Notes: a model not told the origin generated them from the letters alone. A stretch of 24,884 bases of DNA from CAYYHA01 sp964471535 (GCA_964471535.1 CAYYHA010000039.1:1-24884), one strand, 5' to 3'. Shown: positions 1-11,105, numbered from the stretch's first letter. Program-made: numbers and translations.

Positions 1-52
1 CCCCCGGGCTCACCCCCCGCACGCGGCCCTCCCCTCCGCCCCGGTCCCCTGC

Positions 53-58
53 TACGCT
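53..58 (+). promoter_or_regulatory. Putative -10 element (TACGCT) for the first gene
   Basis: TACGCT lies 6 nt upstream of the GTG start at 65, the spacing expected if transcription begins at or next to the start codon. No convincing -35 hexamer is visible 17-18 nt upstream. The same arrangement recurs at other genes in the window, which is the main support. Confidence 0.33.
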
Positions 59-64
59 CGGCCC

Positions 65-673
65 GTGCCGAGGAACCGGACGCTGGCGCTTCGCAGCCAC
101 CTGACCACCCTGCTCATCCTGGGGGGCCTGGCCGCAGCGCTCGCTTTGATCTGGGCCTACCCGATCCTCCTCCTCTACCTCTTCCTGGCGCTGGTGGTCG
201 TGATGGCCTACGCCGCCATCTACCTGGCGGTGAGCACGCGTCTGGCGGAGGAGGACGCCATCGAGCGCGCCGCCGAGCGCGAAGCCGCCGGAAGCTCGGG
301 CGGCGAGCGGCCGAGCGCGGAGGGGGTCGAGCGAGAGGAGGCACCCCCGGCCCCCGCGCGCCCGGACCCTGCTATGAAGGAGCCCTCGCCCGAGGAGGAG
401 GACGCCCATGGCCACGATCCGACGCCTTCGCCCGCAAGGCCGCCCGACGCCCGCAGGCCCACCGCCGGGCGGTCGCGACGCAGGCAGAGTGCCACAGGTT
501 CACGGAGCACGACGAGCAGGAAGCGCGCCGCCCGCACGACGCAGAAGCAGCGTCGTTCGACGAAGCGCCGCCCGAAGGCGGACGCCGCGGGCGAGCCTTC
601 CTCCGCGGCGCCCGAGCCGCCGCCTGCACAGCGGCGCGAGGGGGGCTCCTCGGACGATCCCGAGGGCACCTAG
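65..673 (+). CDS. Small two-helix membrane protein with disordered charged tail
   Basis: A 202-residue protein starting at GTG 65. Residues about 13-31 and 33-57 form two hydrophobic helices. The remainder is low-complexity: first acidic and Ala/Glu/Pro-rich, then an Arg/Lys/Ser/Thr-rich stretch, then an acidic C-terminus. Codon third positions stay G/C-rich to the stop, so this frame rather than the overlapping one is the coding frame up to 673. No family is recognised. The GTG start is supported by a -10-like TACGCT just upstream. The basic tail would face the cytoplasm if both helices form a hairpin, and could contact nucleic acid or acidic partners; that is inference only. The subtilase-like gene follows on the same strand with about 30 nt between, or overlaps if its start lies upstream. 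Confidence 0.7.
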   Translation: MPRNRTLALRSHLTTLLILGGLAAALALIWAYPILLLYLFLALVVVMAYAAIYLAVSTRLAEEDAIERAAEREAAGSSGGERPSAEGVEREEAPPAPARPDPAMKEPSPEEEDAHGHDPTPSPARPPDARRPTAGRSRRRQSATGSRSTTSRKRAARTTQKQRRSTKRRPKADAAGEPSSAAPEPPPAQRREGGSSDDPEGT

Positions 674-704
674 GCCCGCCGGCGCCCTCGCGCGCCGTGC
701 GGTC

Positions 705-3700
705 TTGGCGCTCGCGGCACTCCTGTGCGCCACGGGTGTGAACGTCGCTTCCTGGGCGGAGAACCCGGCGTGGCCCAACCGATCGGCGCCCCGGGAGGCG
801 CTCATCGACCCTGCAAACTGGCCCGACGATCCCGCCTACGGCTTCGATCCCGACGACCTCTCGGTGGCCCGCGGCCAGTGGAACCTCTGGTCCTTCACTC
901 CGCCCCAGGTCGCGGACCGCCTGAGCCCGGAGGAGCGGGCGATGGGCGTCGGTCTCCACGCCGACCGCGCCTGGCAGCTGACCACGGGCCGCTTCGACGT
1001 CACCATTGCCGTCACCGATTCGGGCTTCCTCTGGGATACGGCGGATCTGGTGAACAAGTGGCGCCTGAACCCCGGGGAGTTGCCCATCCCCGAGGGCGCA
1101 AGCGAGTACGACGCCAACGGTGACGGCCGCTTCAATGTGCAGGACTACACCTCGGCGACGGGCCACCAGCAGCCGACCGCCGACACGATCGTCGACTCGC
1201 GCGTCCGTGACGCGAACGGCAACGGGCTCCTCGACCCACAGGATCTGATCCTCATCTTCAGCGACGGCAGCGACGACGACGGCAACGGCTACACCGACGA
1301 CATCTGCGGCTGGGACTTCTTGTGGGACGACAACGACCCCTACGACGATGCGCGAAACGGGGGGCAGGGCTACAGCCACGGCACCGGGGAAGCCAAGGAC
1401 TCCGCCGCCGAGGGGAACAACGGCATCGGGGGGATCGGGGTGTGTCCGGACTGCTCCATTCTCCCCCTCCGCGTCAGCGACAGCTTCGTCGGGGACGTCA
1501 ACCACTTCGCCGAGGCCGTGATCTACGCGGTCGACAACGGCGCGAGCGTGGTCCAAGAGGCACTCGGCACGATCGACGCGACCCCCTTCATGCAAGCGGC
1601 CATCGATTACGCCTACGAGAAGGGGGTGCTCGTCGTCGCTTCGGCTGCCGACGAGACCAGCTACCACCACAACTATCCGGGCAGCGCAGAGCGCACCCTC
1701 TACGTGCATGCCATCGTCTACGATTCCCACCCGAGGCCGTGGACCGAGGCCACGACCTTCCTCAATTTCAACAACTGCACCAACTACGGGGGCCATCTCG
1801 CCCTGTCCACGCCGGGGGAGGGCTGCTCCTCGGAGGCGACGGGAATCAGCGCCGGCCATGCGGGCCTGGTCTACTCCATGGCGCGGGAGGTGGGCCTCGA
1901 TCCACCGCTCTCGGCGAACGAGGCGTACCAGCTGATGGTGATGACGGCCGACGACATCGACGTGGAAGGCTCGGAGAACGACCCGACGAAGTTCCCCTCG
2001 GATGTGGGCTGGGATCACCACTTTGGCTACGGGCGAAACAACGCCCGCAACAGCGTGGAGTGGATCCGCGACGGGCGCATCCCACCGGAGGCGCTGATCA
2101 CCGAGCCGCGTTGGTTCGAGACGATCTCCCTGGATGAGGGGCCGCTTCGGATCACGGGCGAGGTCGATGCACGCCGGTCGAGTCACTTCGACTACACGGT
2201 GGAGATCGCCCCGGGCGTGGCGCCGCGCGAGGGCGAGTGGAAGGTGGTGGCGGAGGAGACGGGGGTGTCGGCGCCGGTGCGGGGTCTGCTTGCCGAGGTC
2301 TCGCTCGCCGACTTTGCCACCTTCGAGGGGCCGCCGCCAAACGCGCACGCCTTCGCCGTCACGGCTCGGGTGCGGGTGACCGACGCCGAAGGCAACCGAG
2401 GCGAGTACCGTAAGAGCTTCTTCGTCCATCGCGACGAGAGCCTCTGGCCCGGCTTCCCACTCTATCTAGGTGCCTCGGGTGAGGCCTCGCCACGCCTCGT
2501 GGACCTCGACGGCGACGGCGCGGACGAAATCGTCCTCGCCCTCGCCGACGGCTCGCTGCACGTGCTCGAGGCGGATGGCAGCGAAGCGCCAGGCTTCCCT
2601 GTGCAGGTGAGCCCCATCGTCTCGGTCGAGGCCCACGGGAACGGAGCGGGACTTTCGGCCTTCGCTGCGCCGCCTCGCCAGGCCATCGTGGCCTCCCCCG
2701 CAGTGGGCGATCTCGATGGAGACGGCGCCCAGGAAATCGTGGTCGCCACCCTCGATGGAGAGGTGCATGCCTTCACCCGGGAGGGCGTAGGGTTGGCGGC
2801 CTTCCCGGTGCGGCTGGACCCGGCGCACTCGGCGTGGACGGGCGTTCGCCCCGGTGACGACTCCACCCCCGAGCGGCCGACGCAGGAGATCCGCATCCTC
2901 GAGTACGGCATCTTCGCCTCGCCGGTGCTCTACGATCTCGATGGGGACGGCGACCTCGAGATCGTCGTCGCCGGACTCGATGGCTACCTCTACGCCTGGC
3001 ACCACGACGGATCGCTGGTGGAGGGCTTCCCGGTGGAGGTGCGGGATCCCGAGGGGGCTCCCGACGGCGGGGTGCTGCAGCGCATGCGGGCGCGGATCCT
3101 CTCCACGCCGGCGATCGGGGATCTCGACGGCGACGGCGACCCCGAGATCGTGGTCGGCACCAACGAGGTGTACCAGGGAGGCCTGGGGAACGCGGCCCGA
3201 GGCTACGCCATCCACCACGACGGCACGCGGCACGCGGGAGGGCCCTTCCTTCCCGGGTGGCCGGTGGCGCTGTGCTGCTACGCCGACATCCTCCCGTGGG
3301 TGGGACGCGGCGTCCCCGCCTCCCCCGCCCTCGCCGAACTCGACGGCCGGCCGGGCCTGGAGGTGGTCATCCACACGAGCCTCTCACCGCCGTCCGCCTT
3401 CCGCTACACCGGGGAGGTCTACGGCACCGCCCGGACGACCGGCTTCGGCGAGCACTCCAACGCCGACGGGGAGATCGCCTTCATCGCGATCAACTCGGGG
3501 AGCTTCGGCGACCTGACCGGCGACGGCTACCCAGAGTACATCAACGGCTGTCTCTCCCTCGACGCAGCGGCAGGGGCGACGGGGGGCACGCGGCAGGACT
3601 TCGACCACATGATCTGCGCGTGGAACATGGATCCAGAGGACGGCGGCTTCCTTCCAGGCTTCCCGCAGGTCGTCGAGGACTTCCAGTTCTTCATGAACTA

Positions 3701-4162
3701 CGCCGTGGCCGACGTGGACGGGGATGGGAAGGCGGAGACGGTGAGCGGCAGCGGTGGCTACCTGCTCAACGCCTTCGACGCCGACGGTGCCCAATCCGCG
3801 GGCTTTCCCAAGCACACCGGTGGCTGGATGATCGCCACACCGGCGCTGGGCGACCTGGACGGCGACGGCCTCCTGGACATCGTGGTGAACACCCGTGAAG
3901 GCTGGCTCTTCGCCTGGCGTGCGCCGGGCGAGGCGCGCAGCATCCAGTGGGCGGGCTTCCACCACGACGCGCAGGGTACGGGCAACTTCGCCCACCCCCT
4001 TCCCGTCTGGGAGGGGCCCAGCCAGGACGACAGTGGCGCGGGCGGCGGCGCGAGCGGCTGCGGCTGCACTGCGGCTGGATCGGCGCCGAGTTTCCCCGCC
4101 GTCGCCCTCGCGGGGCTCCTCCTCGGCCTCGCCCGGAGAGAGCGGCGGCGCCACGGGAGGCA

Positions 4163-4166
<4 letters not shown>
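705..4166 (+). CDS. Secreted subtilase-like protein with VCBS repeats and MYXO-CTERM tail
   Basis: About 1150 residues. A hydrophobic export segment is followed by a peptidase S8-like domain: Asp in VTDSG (codon 1017-1019), His in HGTG (1377-1379), and a Ser candidate in GISAGHAG (AGC 1848-1850). The Ser motif departs from the usual GTSMAAPHVAG, so activity is uncertain. Between Asp and His lie two EF-hand-like loops (DANGDGRFNVQD and DANGNGLLDPQD) and the DDDGNGYTDD segment common in S8 peptidases. About seven DLDGDG-type VCBS/FG-GAP repeats follow, probably a calcium-binding propeller. The end is a MYXO-CTERM signal. The start is unresolved: TTG 705 leaves almost no basic n-region, although Ala-Arg-Arg is encoded immediately upstream. 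GTG 489 is the next in-frame alternative but would overlap the previous gene by 185 nt. Likely exported and surface-anchored. Confidence 0.85.
2503..3912 (+). repeat. VCBS/FG-GAP repeat region inside the subtilase-like gene
   Basis: About seven copies of a Ca-binding core, D-[LV]-[DT]-G-D-G followed by an [EL]-[IT]-V strand, recur here, most followed by a G-x-L-x-A/V-[FW]-x-x-D-G strand. Examples are DLDGDGADEIVLA, DLDGDGAQEIVVA, DLDGDGDLEIVVA, DLDGDGDPEIVVG, DLTGDGYPEYING, DVDGDGKAETVSG and DLDGDGLLDIVVN. This is the integrin-like FG-GAP/VCBS pattern and is consistent with a seven-bladed propeller. Boundaries are approximate. Confidence 0.85.
4053..4163 (+). other. MYXO-CTERM C-terminal sorting signal
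   Basis: The tail has the three MYXO-CTERM parts: a short SGCGC cysteine motif after a Gly-rich linker, a hydrophobic helix (VALAGLLLGLA) and an Arg cluster (RRERRRHGRH). In Myxococcota such tails are recognised by myxosortase-type intramembrane proteases and lead to surface anchoring or release. This is the strongest taxonomic marker in the window. Confidence 0.88.
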
Positions 4167-5566
<1,400 letters not shown>

Positions 5567-5586
5567 GGTTGGAGACCCGGGGGATC

Positions 5587-7812
5587 CTACTTCGAGGGTA
5601 CGCGGAGGTCGAAGAAGAGTTTCGTACGGTCCCCTCTCGCAAGGCGTACCCGGCGCTCCACCGGTGCCGCACCGGGTCGCTCGAAGCGTAGCACGTGCTC
5701 TCCGGGCGCCACGAAGAGGGGCTCCCCGCTGTCGACCGTCCAGCCACCATCCACCGCCACCCGAGCCGCCGGCCAGGTCACGATGGACAGCTGTGCCGCC
5801 TCACCTTCCTTGGCCAGACGTGCATCGACCGTCGTTCGCCCGGATCCCACCTCGTAGACTGCCTTCCAGGGGAGGAAGCCTGGCCGCCGCAGCTCGATCT
5901 CGTGCCGCCCCGCAGCCACACGCGGCACGGCCACGGGCGTCGTGCCCACCTCCTCGCCATCGAGGAGGACTTGGGCGCCCCGGGGGCGCGAGCGGACGCG
6001 CAGCCGGTATCGCTTCGGCACCAGCCGGGCCTTCAGCACCGTCGCCCGCGCCTTCGCGGGCAAGACCGCCTTACCCTCCCAGGGCTCGTAGCCATCGCGC
6101 GTGAGCGTGACGCGGTGGCTGCCACCCTTCTCCCGGGCGATGGGGACGAGGGTCGGTGTCCGGCCCTCGGCGGGGACGCCGTCGACCTGCACCCGCGCTC
6201 CCGGAGGCTCGCTGCGCACGAGCAGCAAGGCCTCTGGCGCGGCCAGATCGCCGGCGGCGCCCGCGTGTGCGGCCAAGGCGGCGAGGCGCTTCGACTCCAC
6301 GGCGCGCAGGGTGGAGGCACGGGTGGGTTCTGGCTTGCCCATCGTCACGACAAGAGCAGCCGCCGGTGCGGTGAAGGCCACCGCGTAGACCAACACCACG
6401 CCGAGGCTGCGCACGAGGCCCCCTGCACGGGGCGACTTCGGCACAGCGACCTTCCCCGTCTTCGCCCGCTGCTCCCCTTTCTTCTTGCGCAGGTCGAGGG
6501 TGGTGGGTCGCGGCGAGCCGCTCTTCCCGCCGCGTTTCTTCGCGCCCTGCTTGTGCGGCGCTTTCCCTGTCCCCTTGGCCTTCGCATTCGCCGCCTTCGC
6601 TTCACCGTCCGCCTTCCGCCCCCCCTTCTTCGCTGCGCCGGTCGCCCGCTTCGAAGGGCCGAGGGGCACGGTTCGCGGCTTCTTGCCCGCTGCCTTCTCC
6701 CCCAGTGCCGGCGGAGCGGCCGCCGAGGATGCTTCGGAGGCCGGGGAGTCGGAGGCCGCGGAGGTGCCAGAACCTGCGCCGGTGCCCGCGGCGCGTTCTC
6801 CTCTCTTCTTTGCGTCGGCCTTCTTGTCCTTGCCGCGACCGTCCACGCTGCCGAGGGCGATCACGCGGGTCCCCTTCGGCTGCGGCAGGTCGGGCTTCGG
6901 CTTGCCGAAGATGCGCTCCATCAGGCGCGCGATGTCTGCGGCGGAAGCCACGAGCGACTGCTCGAAGCTGAAGCGGGTCAACGCCCGCTCCATCTCCTGC
7001 GCGGTCTGGAAACGGTCCTCCGGCTTCAAGGCCAGCGCCTTCATGACGATCGCTTCGAGGCCTTCCGGGATCTCCCCCTTCAGCTTGCGCGGCGGCGTCA
7101 CCACCGCGTTGCGCATCAGATTGAGCGTGGAGAAGTCCGAGGAACCCACGAAGAGCCGCTCCCCCACAAGCAACTCGTAGAGCATGATGCCAACGTTGAA
7201 GATGTCGGAGCGGTGGTCGAGCCGCTCCCCCCGGGACTGCTCCGGTGACATGTAGCCGTACTTCCCCTTGAGGAAGCCCACCTGCGTGCGCTGCACCCGC
7301 GTCTTGGCCTTGGCGATCCCGAAGTCGGTGAGCTTCACCTCCCCCTCGAAGGAGAGGAGCACGTTCTGCGGAGAGACGTCGCGGTGGATGATCCCGAGCG
7401 GCTTCCCATCGGGTCCCCGCTTCCGGTGGGCATAGTCGAGGGCGGCGCAGACCTGCGTGACGATGTACACCGCCTCCTTGAAGCCGATCTCCACCTTCCG
7501 AACGTCCGCGTAGTGGATCACGTCGCCCAAATCGCGGCCGTTCACGTACTCCATGATGATGAAGTACTCGTCCTCGTCGTCGCCGGCGCCGAGATCGTAG
7601 ACCTGCACGATGTTGCCGTGCTGCAGCGTCGCCGCGAGCTTCGCCTCCTCGATGAACATCTCCACGAACTCGCGGTCGCGCACGAGCGTGGGGAGGATCT
7701 TCTTCACGACGATGGGCTTCTCGAAGCCCCCCGCACCGAAGGCTCGGCCCCGGTAGATCTCCGCCATGCCGCCGGTGGCGAGCAGGTCTAGGATCTCGTA
7801 GCGCTGCGGCAC
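5587..7812 (-). CDS. Membrane Ser/Thr protein kinase with periplasmic PEGA repeats
   Basis: A 741-residue Hanks-type kinase. The kinase domain (about 5-280) has a glycine loop (LLATGGMAEIY), a VVKK lysine pair at 37-38, HRD at 143-145 within HRDVSPQN, DFG at 163-165 and MSPEQ in place of APE. The HRDVSPQN loop has Ser where most kinases have Lys, a common variant in myxobacterial kinases. A long Lys/Ala/Gly-rich linker (about 310-465) leads to one transmembrane helix (about 466-490). The outer part carries three PEGA-type modules (about 529-600, 602-668, 674-735), each with a P-x-G-A-x-V-x-x-D-G-like core or a degenerate form of it. Start GTG 7812 is supported by a -10-like TACCCT 8 nt upstream. 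Divergent from the TPR protein and upstream of the FHA activator. Likely couples an envelope signal to phosphorylation inside the cell. Confidence 0.95.
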   Translation of the reverse strand: MPQRYEILDLLATGGMAEIYRGRAFGAGGFEKPIVVKKILPTLVRDREFVEMFIEEAKLAATLQHGNIVQVYDLGAGDDEDEYFIIMEYVNGRDLGDVIHYADVRKVEIGFKEAVYIVTQVCAALDYAHRKRGPDGKPLGIIHRDVSPQNVLLSFEGEVKLTDFGIAKAKTRVQRTQVGFLKGKYGYMSPEQSRGERLDHRSDIFNVGIMLYELLVGERLFVGSSDFSTLNLMRNAVVTPPRKLKGEIPEGLEAIVMKALALKPEDRFQTAQEMERALTRFSFEQSLVASAADIARLMERIFGKPKPDLPQPKGTRVIALGSVDGRGKDKKADAKKRGERAAGTGAGSGTSAASDSPASEASSAAAPPALGEKAAGKKPRTVPLGPSKRATGAAKKGGRKADGEAKAANAKAKGTGKAPHKQGAKKRGGKSGSPRPTTLDLRKKKGEQRAKTGKVAVPKSPRAGGLVRSLGVVLVYAVAFTAPAAALVVTMGKPEPTRASTLRAVESKRLAALAAHAGAAGDLAAPEALLLVRSEPPGARVQVDGVPAEGRTPTLVPIAREKGGSHRVTLTRDGYEPWEGKAVLPAKARATVLKARLVPKRYRLRVRSRPRGAQVLLDGEEVGTTPVAVPRVAAGRHEIELRRPGFLPWKAVYEVGSGRTTVDARLAKEGEAAQLSIVTWPAARVAVDGGWTVDSGEPLFVAPGEHVLRFERPGAAPVERRVRLARGDRTKLFFDLRVPSK

Positions 7813-7820
7813 GGGTCCCG

Positions 7821-7850
7821 AGGGTACCTAAGGGTCGAGGGCAAGGTCGA
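7821..7850 (-). promoter_or_regulatory. Putative sigma70-type promoter of the kinase-FHA operon
   Basis: On the minus strand, TCGACC (7850-7845) and TACCCT (7826-7821) are separated by 18 nt, with 8 nt from the -10 to GTG 7812. This implies a leaderless or nearly leaderless mRNA. The -35 overlaps that of the divergent promoter through the palindrome GTCGAC at 7846-7851. Confidence 0.42.
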
Positions 7851-7876
7851 CTCGCCGCAAGGGGCCGAACTACAAT
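7847..7876 (+). promoter_or_regulatory. Putative sigma70-type promoter of the TPR/electron-transfer operon
   Basis: TCGACT (7847-7852), an 18-nt spacer and TACAAT (7871-7876, one mismatch to TATAAT) precede ATG 7884 by 7 nt. The transcription start should fall at or next to the ATG, giving a leaderless transcript. This is the best -10 hexamer in the window. Confidence 0.58.
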
Positions 7877-7883
7877 CCGCGCG

Positions 7884-10800
7884 ATGTCCCCGCCGGCCGT
7901 GGAGAAGATCCTGCACTCGGCACGCACACGTCTCTCGCGCGGCGACGCCCGGGGAGCCGAGGCCATCTGCCGCGAAGCCCTCGAAAGCGCACCCGACGAC
8001 CCGAAGGTCGTCGCCCTCCTCGGACGCACGCTCCTCGCGCAGCAGCGGCACGCCGATGCGGGAGCGGTGCTCGCGCGTGCCATCGCGCTCGACCCGCGCA
8101 ACGGCGAGGCGCACCGAGACCTCGGCGAGGTGCTCATCGCGTCGGGCCGTCCCGAGGCGGCCATGCCGATTCTCTTCCGGGCGCAGGACCTGCTGAACGC
8201 CTCCGATCCCGGCCTCGACGCGCTCTTGGTCCGGGCCCGCGACGAGGCGGCCCGCCGCGGCATGATGGTGGCCCGGGATCCGGCAAAGGAGGGTCACGAC
8301 CGGGGCCGCACGGTGATCACCTTCGTGGGGCGGCCGCCCGCGTCGGCGGAGGACGACGAGCGGACGGTGGTGGCCTTGGGGTCGGCTCCCGCAGCGGCAC
8401 TCGATGGGCAGGAGACGGTGGCGGCGACGGCGCCGGGCGACGAAGAGGTGGTCTCCGACCTCGACCTGAAGACGGCGATGCACACCGGTGACGGATTGGG
8501 CGACGCCCTGCCGCCTGCGCCTGGCGGTGCCGAGGCGTCGGAGGCGACGGTCCTCTACGACGCAGGGCAGGACCGCACGGAGATGTGGGAGCGGCCCGAC
8601 CTCGGGCGCTCTGGATCCGAGGCGGCGGCGCCGGTGGCGGCGGCCGTGCCCCCCGCTCCGCCCCCCGAGGCGGTCGGCCCGGCCAAGGCGGAGAGCGAGG
8701 CGAGGGCGAAGAGCGGGGCCAAGCCCGAGGGTGGGACTGGGGCGGAGCCTGGGCCGCGGGCGAAGCGCCGCACAAAGGCGAAGAGTGGAGTCGAGTCGAA
8801 GGGCAGCGCAGCAGGCGGATCGAAGGCCGAGGCGAGCGCTCCGCCTGCGGGCTCCGCCGAGTCGAAGGCGCCGGCCCCGGACGAAAAGCGCGGAGCCGCG
8901 GCCGCCTCGAAGGCGCGCAAGGCGGTCACCGGGGCCTTCAAGACAGCACAGAAGCTCGAGGATGGCCGCGTGGGCCTCTCCGTGGACGACGTCCTCGCGG
9001 CCATCATCGACGGCGGCGTCCTCGAGGAGAACAGCGAGGTGCGCGACCGACGGGAACGCATCCGCGCGGGCCAGAGCGGCCGAAGCCTTCGCCTCCGGCC
9101 TGCGGTCGTGGTGGCGCTCGCTGTGCTGGGCGCGCTGGCGGGCTTCGTGGTCACTCGGGTGGACGAGCAGCAGCGCAGCCTCGAGACGAAGGCCTTGAGC
9201 GAGGCGGCGGCCGAGCTGTTTCGGGACACCGAGCCCGGGTACCACCACGCCCTCGACACGCTGCAACACATCCCAGGCGCGGAGGCCGCGGTAGCGCGCG
9301 CGCTGGCGCACGCGGCGCTGGCCTCGGACTTTGGAGGTGGGCGCGCGCACTTCGATGCAGCGCTCGAGGAGCTGAAGCGGACCGAGGGTCCCGACCGCCT
9401 CCGTGCCGAGGCGATTGCCGCCCGCGTCCTGCTCCACAGCGCCGCGGCGGAGCACGCGTGGGAGGCGCCCCCTGCCGCGGAGGTGGAGGCGGTGGTGGGG
9501 ACCGCCGGAGAGCTGAGCGAAGCGGTGCGCGAGCTCTTGGCCCGGGCGCCCGACTCCTTCCTCGCCCCCACCGCCGCCGGCCGTCACCACCTGGCGCAGG
9601 GACGCACGGCGGAGGGACTGACCTTCCTCCTCGAGGCACTGCAACGTGACCCTGGCTATCCGCTGGCGCAGCGTGCGCTCGCCCGTTTCGCCGGTGACCT
9701 CGGCGACCTCGCCCGCGCCCGGCGCCACATCGATGCCCTGCTGCGACGAGACGCCGAGGACCTCTTCGCCCGCTCCGATCGTGCACTGCTGCTCCCGGCG
9801 GTGGGTGAGCCGGTGTCGGAGACCGATCGCGAGCGGGTGGAGGAGGCGGCTGCGAGGGGCGCTGCGGACGCCCCGGTGACCTCAGTACGGGCGTCACTGG
9901 TCGCTGCTGCACTGCAGGCGGTGGAGCGGCAGCACGCGAAGGTGCGCAGCCGGCTGTCCAAGTTCGAGGCGCCGCGGCCCTGGCTCGAGCAGGCAGCGGC
10001 GCTCTTGCTGGCAATTGGCGAGACGAAGGCGGCGCGAAGCCTCGCCGAACGCCTCGGTAAATCGGCCGAGGGGGATCCCTTCGCCGCCACCGTGGCAGCA
10101 CTCGCCGACGCGATCGACGCGCTCCCCGCGGCCGAGGTGCCGGAGGAACCGGCCGCGGGGGACGGCCGCACGATCCACCTTCTCTACGGGCGCCTGCGTC
10201 CCCGGCCGGGCCGCCCCGTCCCCTTCCAGGTGGAGTGGGATGCGCGCCTGCCCGATCTCTCGGCCGTCGCCAAGGCAGAGGACCCCGCCGCCGCCGCCCA
10301 GGCGGCGCTCTCCCGGTGGCGGGCCGAGCGCGCACTCTCCACGGGCGCATGGCAGGAGGCGATCGAGATCCTGAAGGGGGGCGCCCCCGGAGACGCGACG
10401 TCGGGGGGCGCGCGTGTGGACCTGGCGCGTGCCTACCTGCAGGCGGGAAAGGCAGAGGAGGCACTCGCGACCTTGGCCCAGGCCCGCCCGCTGGATCCCT
10501 CGACGCCCCAGGGCGCTGCGGCGCTGTCGTTGCGGGCGGAGGCGGCGCTGCGGCTAGGACGGGAGGCAGAGGCGCGCGAGGCCCTCGAGGCCCTCTCCAA
10601 GGCGGGCATCGCCTCCCCGAGCCTGCTCCGGATGCAGGCCCGCGCGCAGCTCACCGCCGGGCGGGCCGACCGCGCGCTCGCACTGCTCGACGAGGCTCTG
10701 CGCCTGGCGCCCGGCGACCCGCGCCTCGCCTTCACACGAGGGCAGGTCCTGCACGCCCTCGGCCGTGAGGCGGAGGCGGAGGCCGCTTTCGTCGCCGCAG

Positions 10801-11105
10801 CGAAGGCGGCGCCGGAGCACTTCGAGACCGAGGCGGGCGCAGAGGCGACGGAGGTCGCGCTCGGCCTCTTCTACCTGGGACACGCCGCCGAAGCGGCGGG
10901 GCGCGAGGCGGAAGCGATCGAGCGATACCGGCGGGCGCTCGAACTGGATCCGAGCCTGGCCCCGGCATGCTTCCATCTCGGTCGCCTCGAGATGGTCCAG
11001 GGGCAAAAGAGCGAGGCCAAGCGACACCTCGAGTGCTATCTGGATGCGGCACCGTCCGGGCTCTACCGGGGCGCGGCCCGTGCAATGCTGAAGAAGTTGC
11101 GGTAG
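7884..11105 (+). CDS. Membrane-anchored TPR protein
   Basis: A 1073-residue protein. The N-terminal TPRs (about 1-125) contain helix pairs such as GDARGAEAICREALESAPDD. A disordered Ala/Lys/Glu/Pro-rich region (about 130-360) holds four similar Thr-Val motifs at T143, T161, T178 and T222 (GRTVITF, DERTVVAL, QETVAAT, EATVLYD). One transmembrane helix lies at about 404-424. The rest is a long alpha-helical TPR array, clearest near the end (REAEAIERYRRALELDPSLA). The likely topology puts the N-terminal TPR and linker in the cytoplasm and the large TPR domain in the periplasm. Divergent from the kinase and 36 nt ahead of the Fe-S/cytochrome b fusion, so it may scaffold the electron-transfer proteins downstream. 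The Thr-Val motifs are plausible phosphoacceptors for the neighbouring kinase and its FHA partner, but this is not shown by sequence. Confidence 0.85.
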   Translation: MSPPAVEKILHSARTRLSRGDARGAEAICREALESAPDDPKVVALLGRTLLAQQRHADAGAVLARAIALDPRNGEAHRDLGEVLIASGRPEAAMPILFRAQDLLNASDPGLDALLVRARDEAARRGMMVARDPAKEGHDRGRTVITFVGRPPASAEDDERTVVALGSAPAAALDGQETVAATAPGDEEVVSDLDLKTAMHTGDGLGDALPPAPGGAEASEATVLYDAGQDRTEMWERPDLGRSGSEAAAPVAAAVPPAPPPEAVGPAKAESEARAKSGAKPEGGTGAEPGPRAKRRTKAKSGVESKGSAAGGSKAEASAPPAGSAESKAPAPDEKRGAAAASKARKAVTGAFKTAQKLEDGRVGLSVDDVLAAIIDGGVLEENSEVRDRRERIRAGQSGRSLRLRPAVVVALAVLGALAGFVVTRVDEQQRSLETKALSEAAAELFRDTEPGYHHALDTLQHIPGAEAAVARALAHAALASDFGGGRAHFDAALEELKRTEGPDRLRAEAIAARVLLHSAAAEHAWEAPPAAEVEAVVGTAGELSEAVRELLARAPDSFLAPTAAGRHHLAQGRTAEGLTFLLEALQRDPGYPLAQRALARFAGDLGDLARARRHIDALLRRDAEDLFARSDRALLLPAVGEPVSETDRERVEEAAARGAADAPVTSVRASLVAAALQAVERQHAKVRSRLSKFEAPRPWLEQAAALLLAIGETKAARSLAERLGKSAEGDPFAATVAALADAIDALPAAEVPEEPAAGDGRTIHLLYGRLRPRPGRPVPFQVEWDARLPDLSAVAKAEDPAAAAQAALSRWRAERALSTGAWQEAIEILKGGAPGDATSGGARVDLARAYLQAGKAEEALATLAQARPLDPSTPQGAAALSLRAEAALRLGREAEAREALEALSKAGIASPSLLRMQARAQLTAGRADRALALLDEALRLAPGDPRLAFTRGQVLHALGREAEAEAAFVAAAKAAPEHFETEAGAEATEVALGLFYLGHAAEAAGREAEAIERYRRALELDPSLAPACFHLGRLEMVQGQKSEAKRHLECYLDAAPSGLYRGAARAMLKKLR

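Noticed and set aside
372..2429. A 685-codon open frame on the minus strand opposite the subtilase-like gene
   Set aside because: It is Arg/Val/Gly/Asp-rich without any recognisable domain, and it mirrors a clearly coding plus strand. Long antisense frames are expected at this GC content.
7788..9728. A 646-codon minus-strand frame opposite the TPR gene
   Set aside because: No domain, overlaps the kinase start, and is composed of Arg/Gly/Leu runs typical of antisense GC-rich frames.
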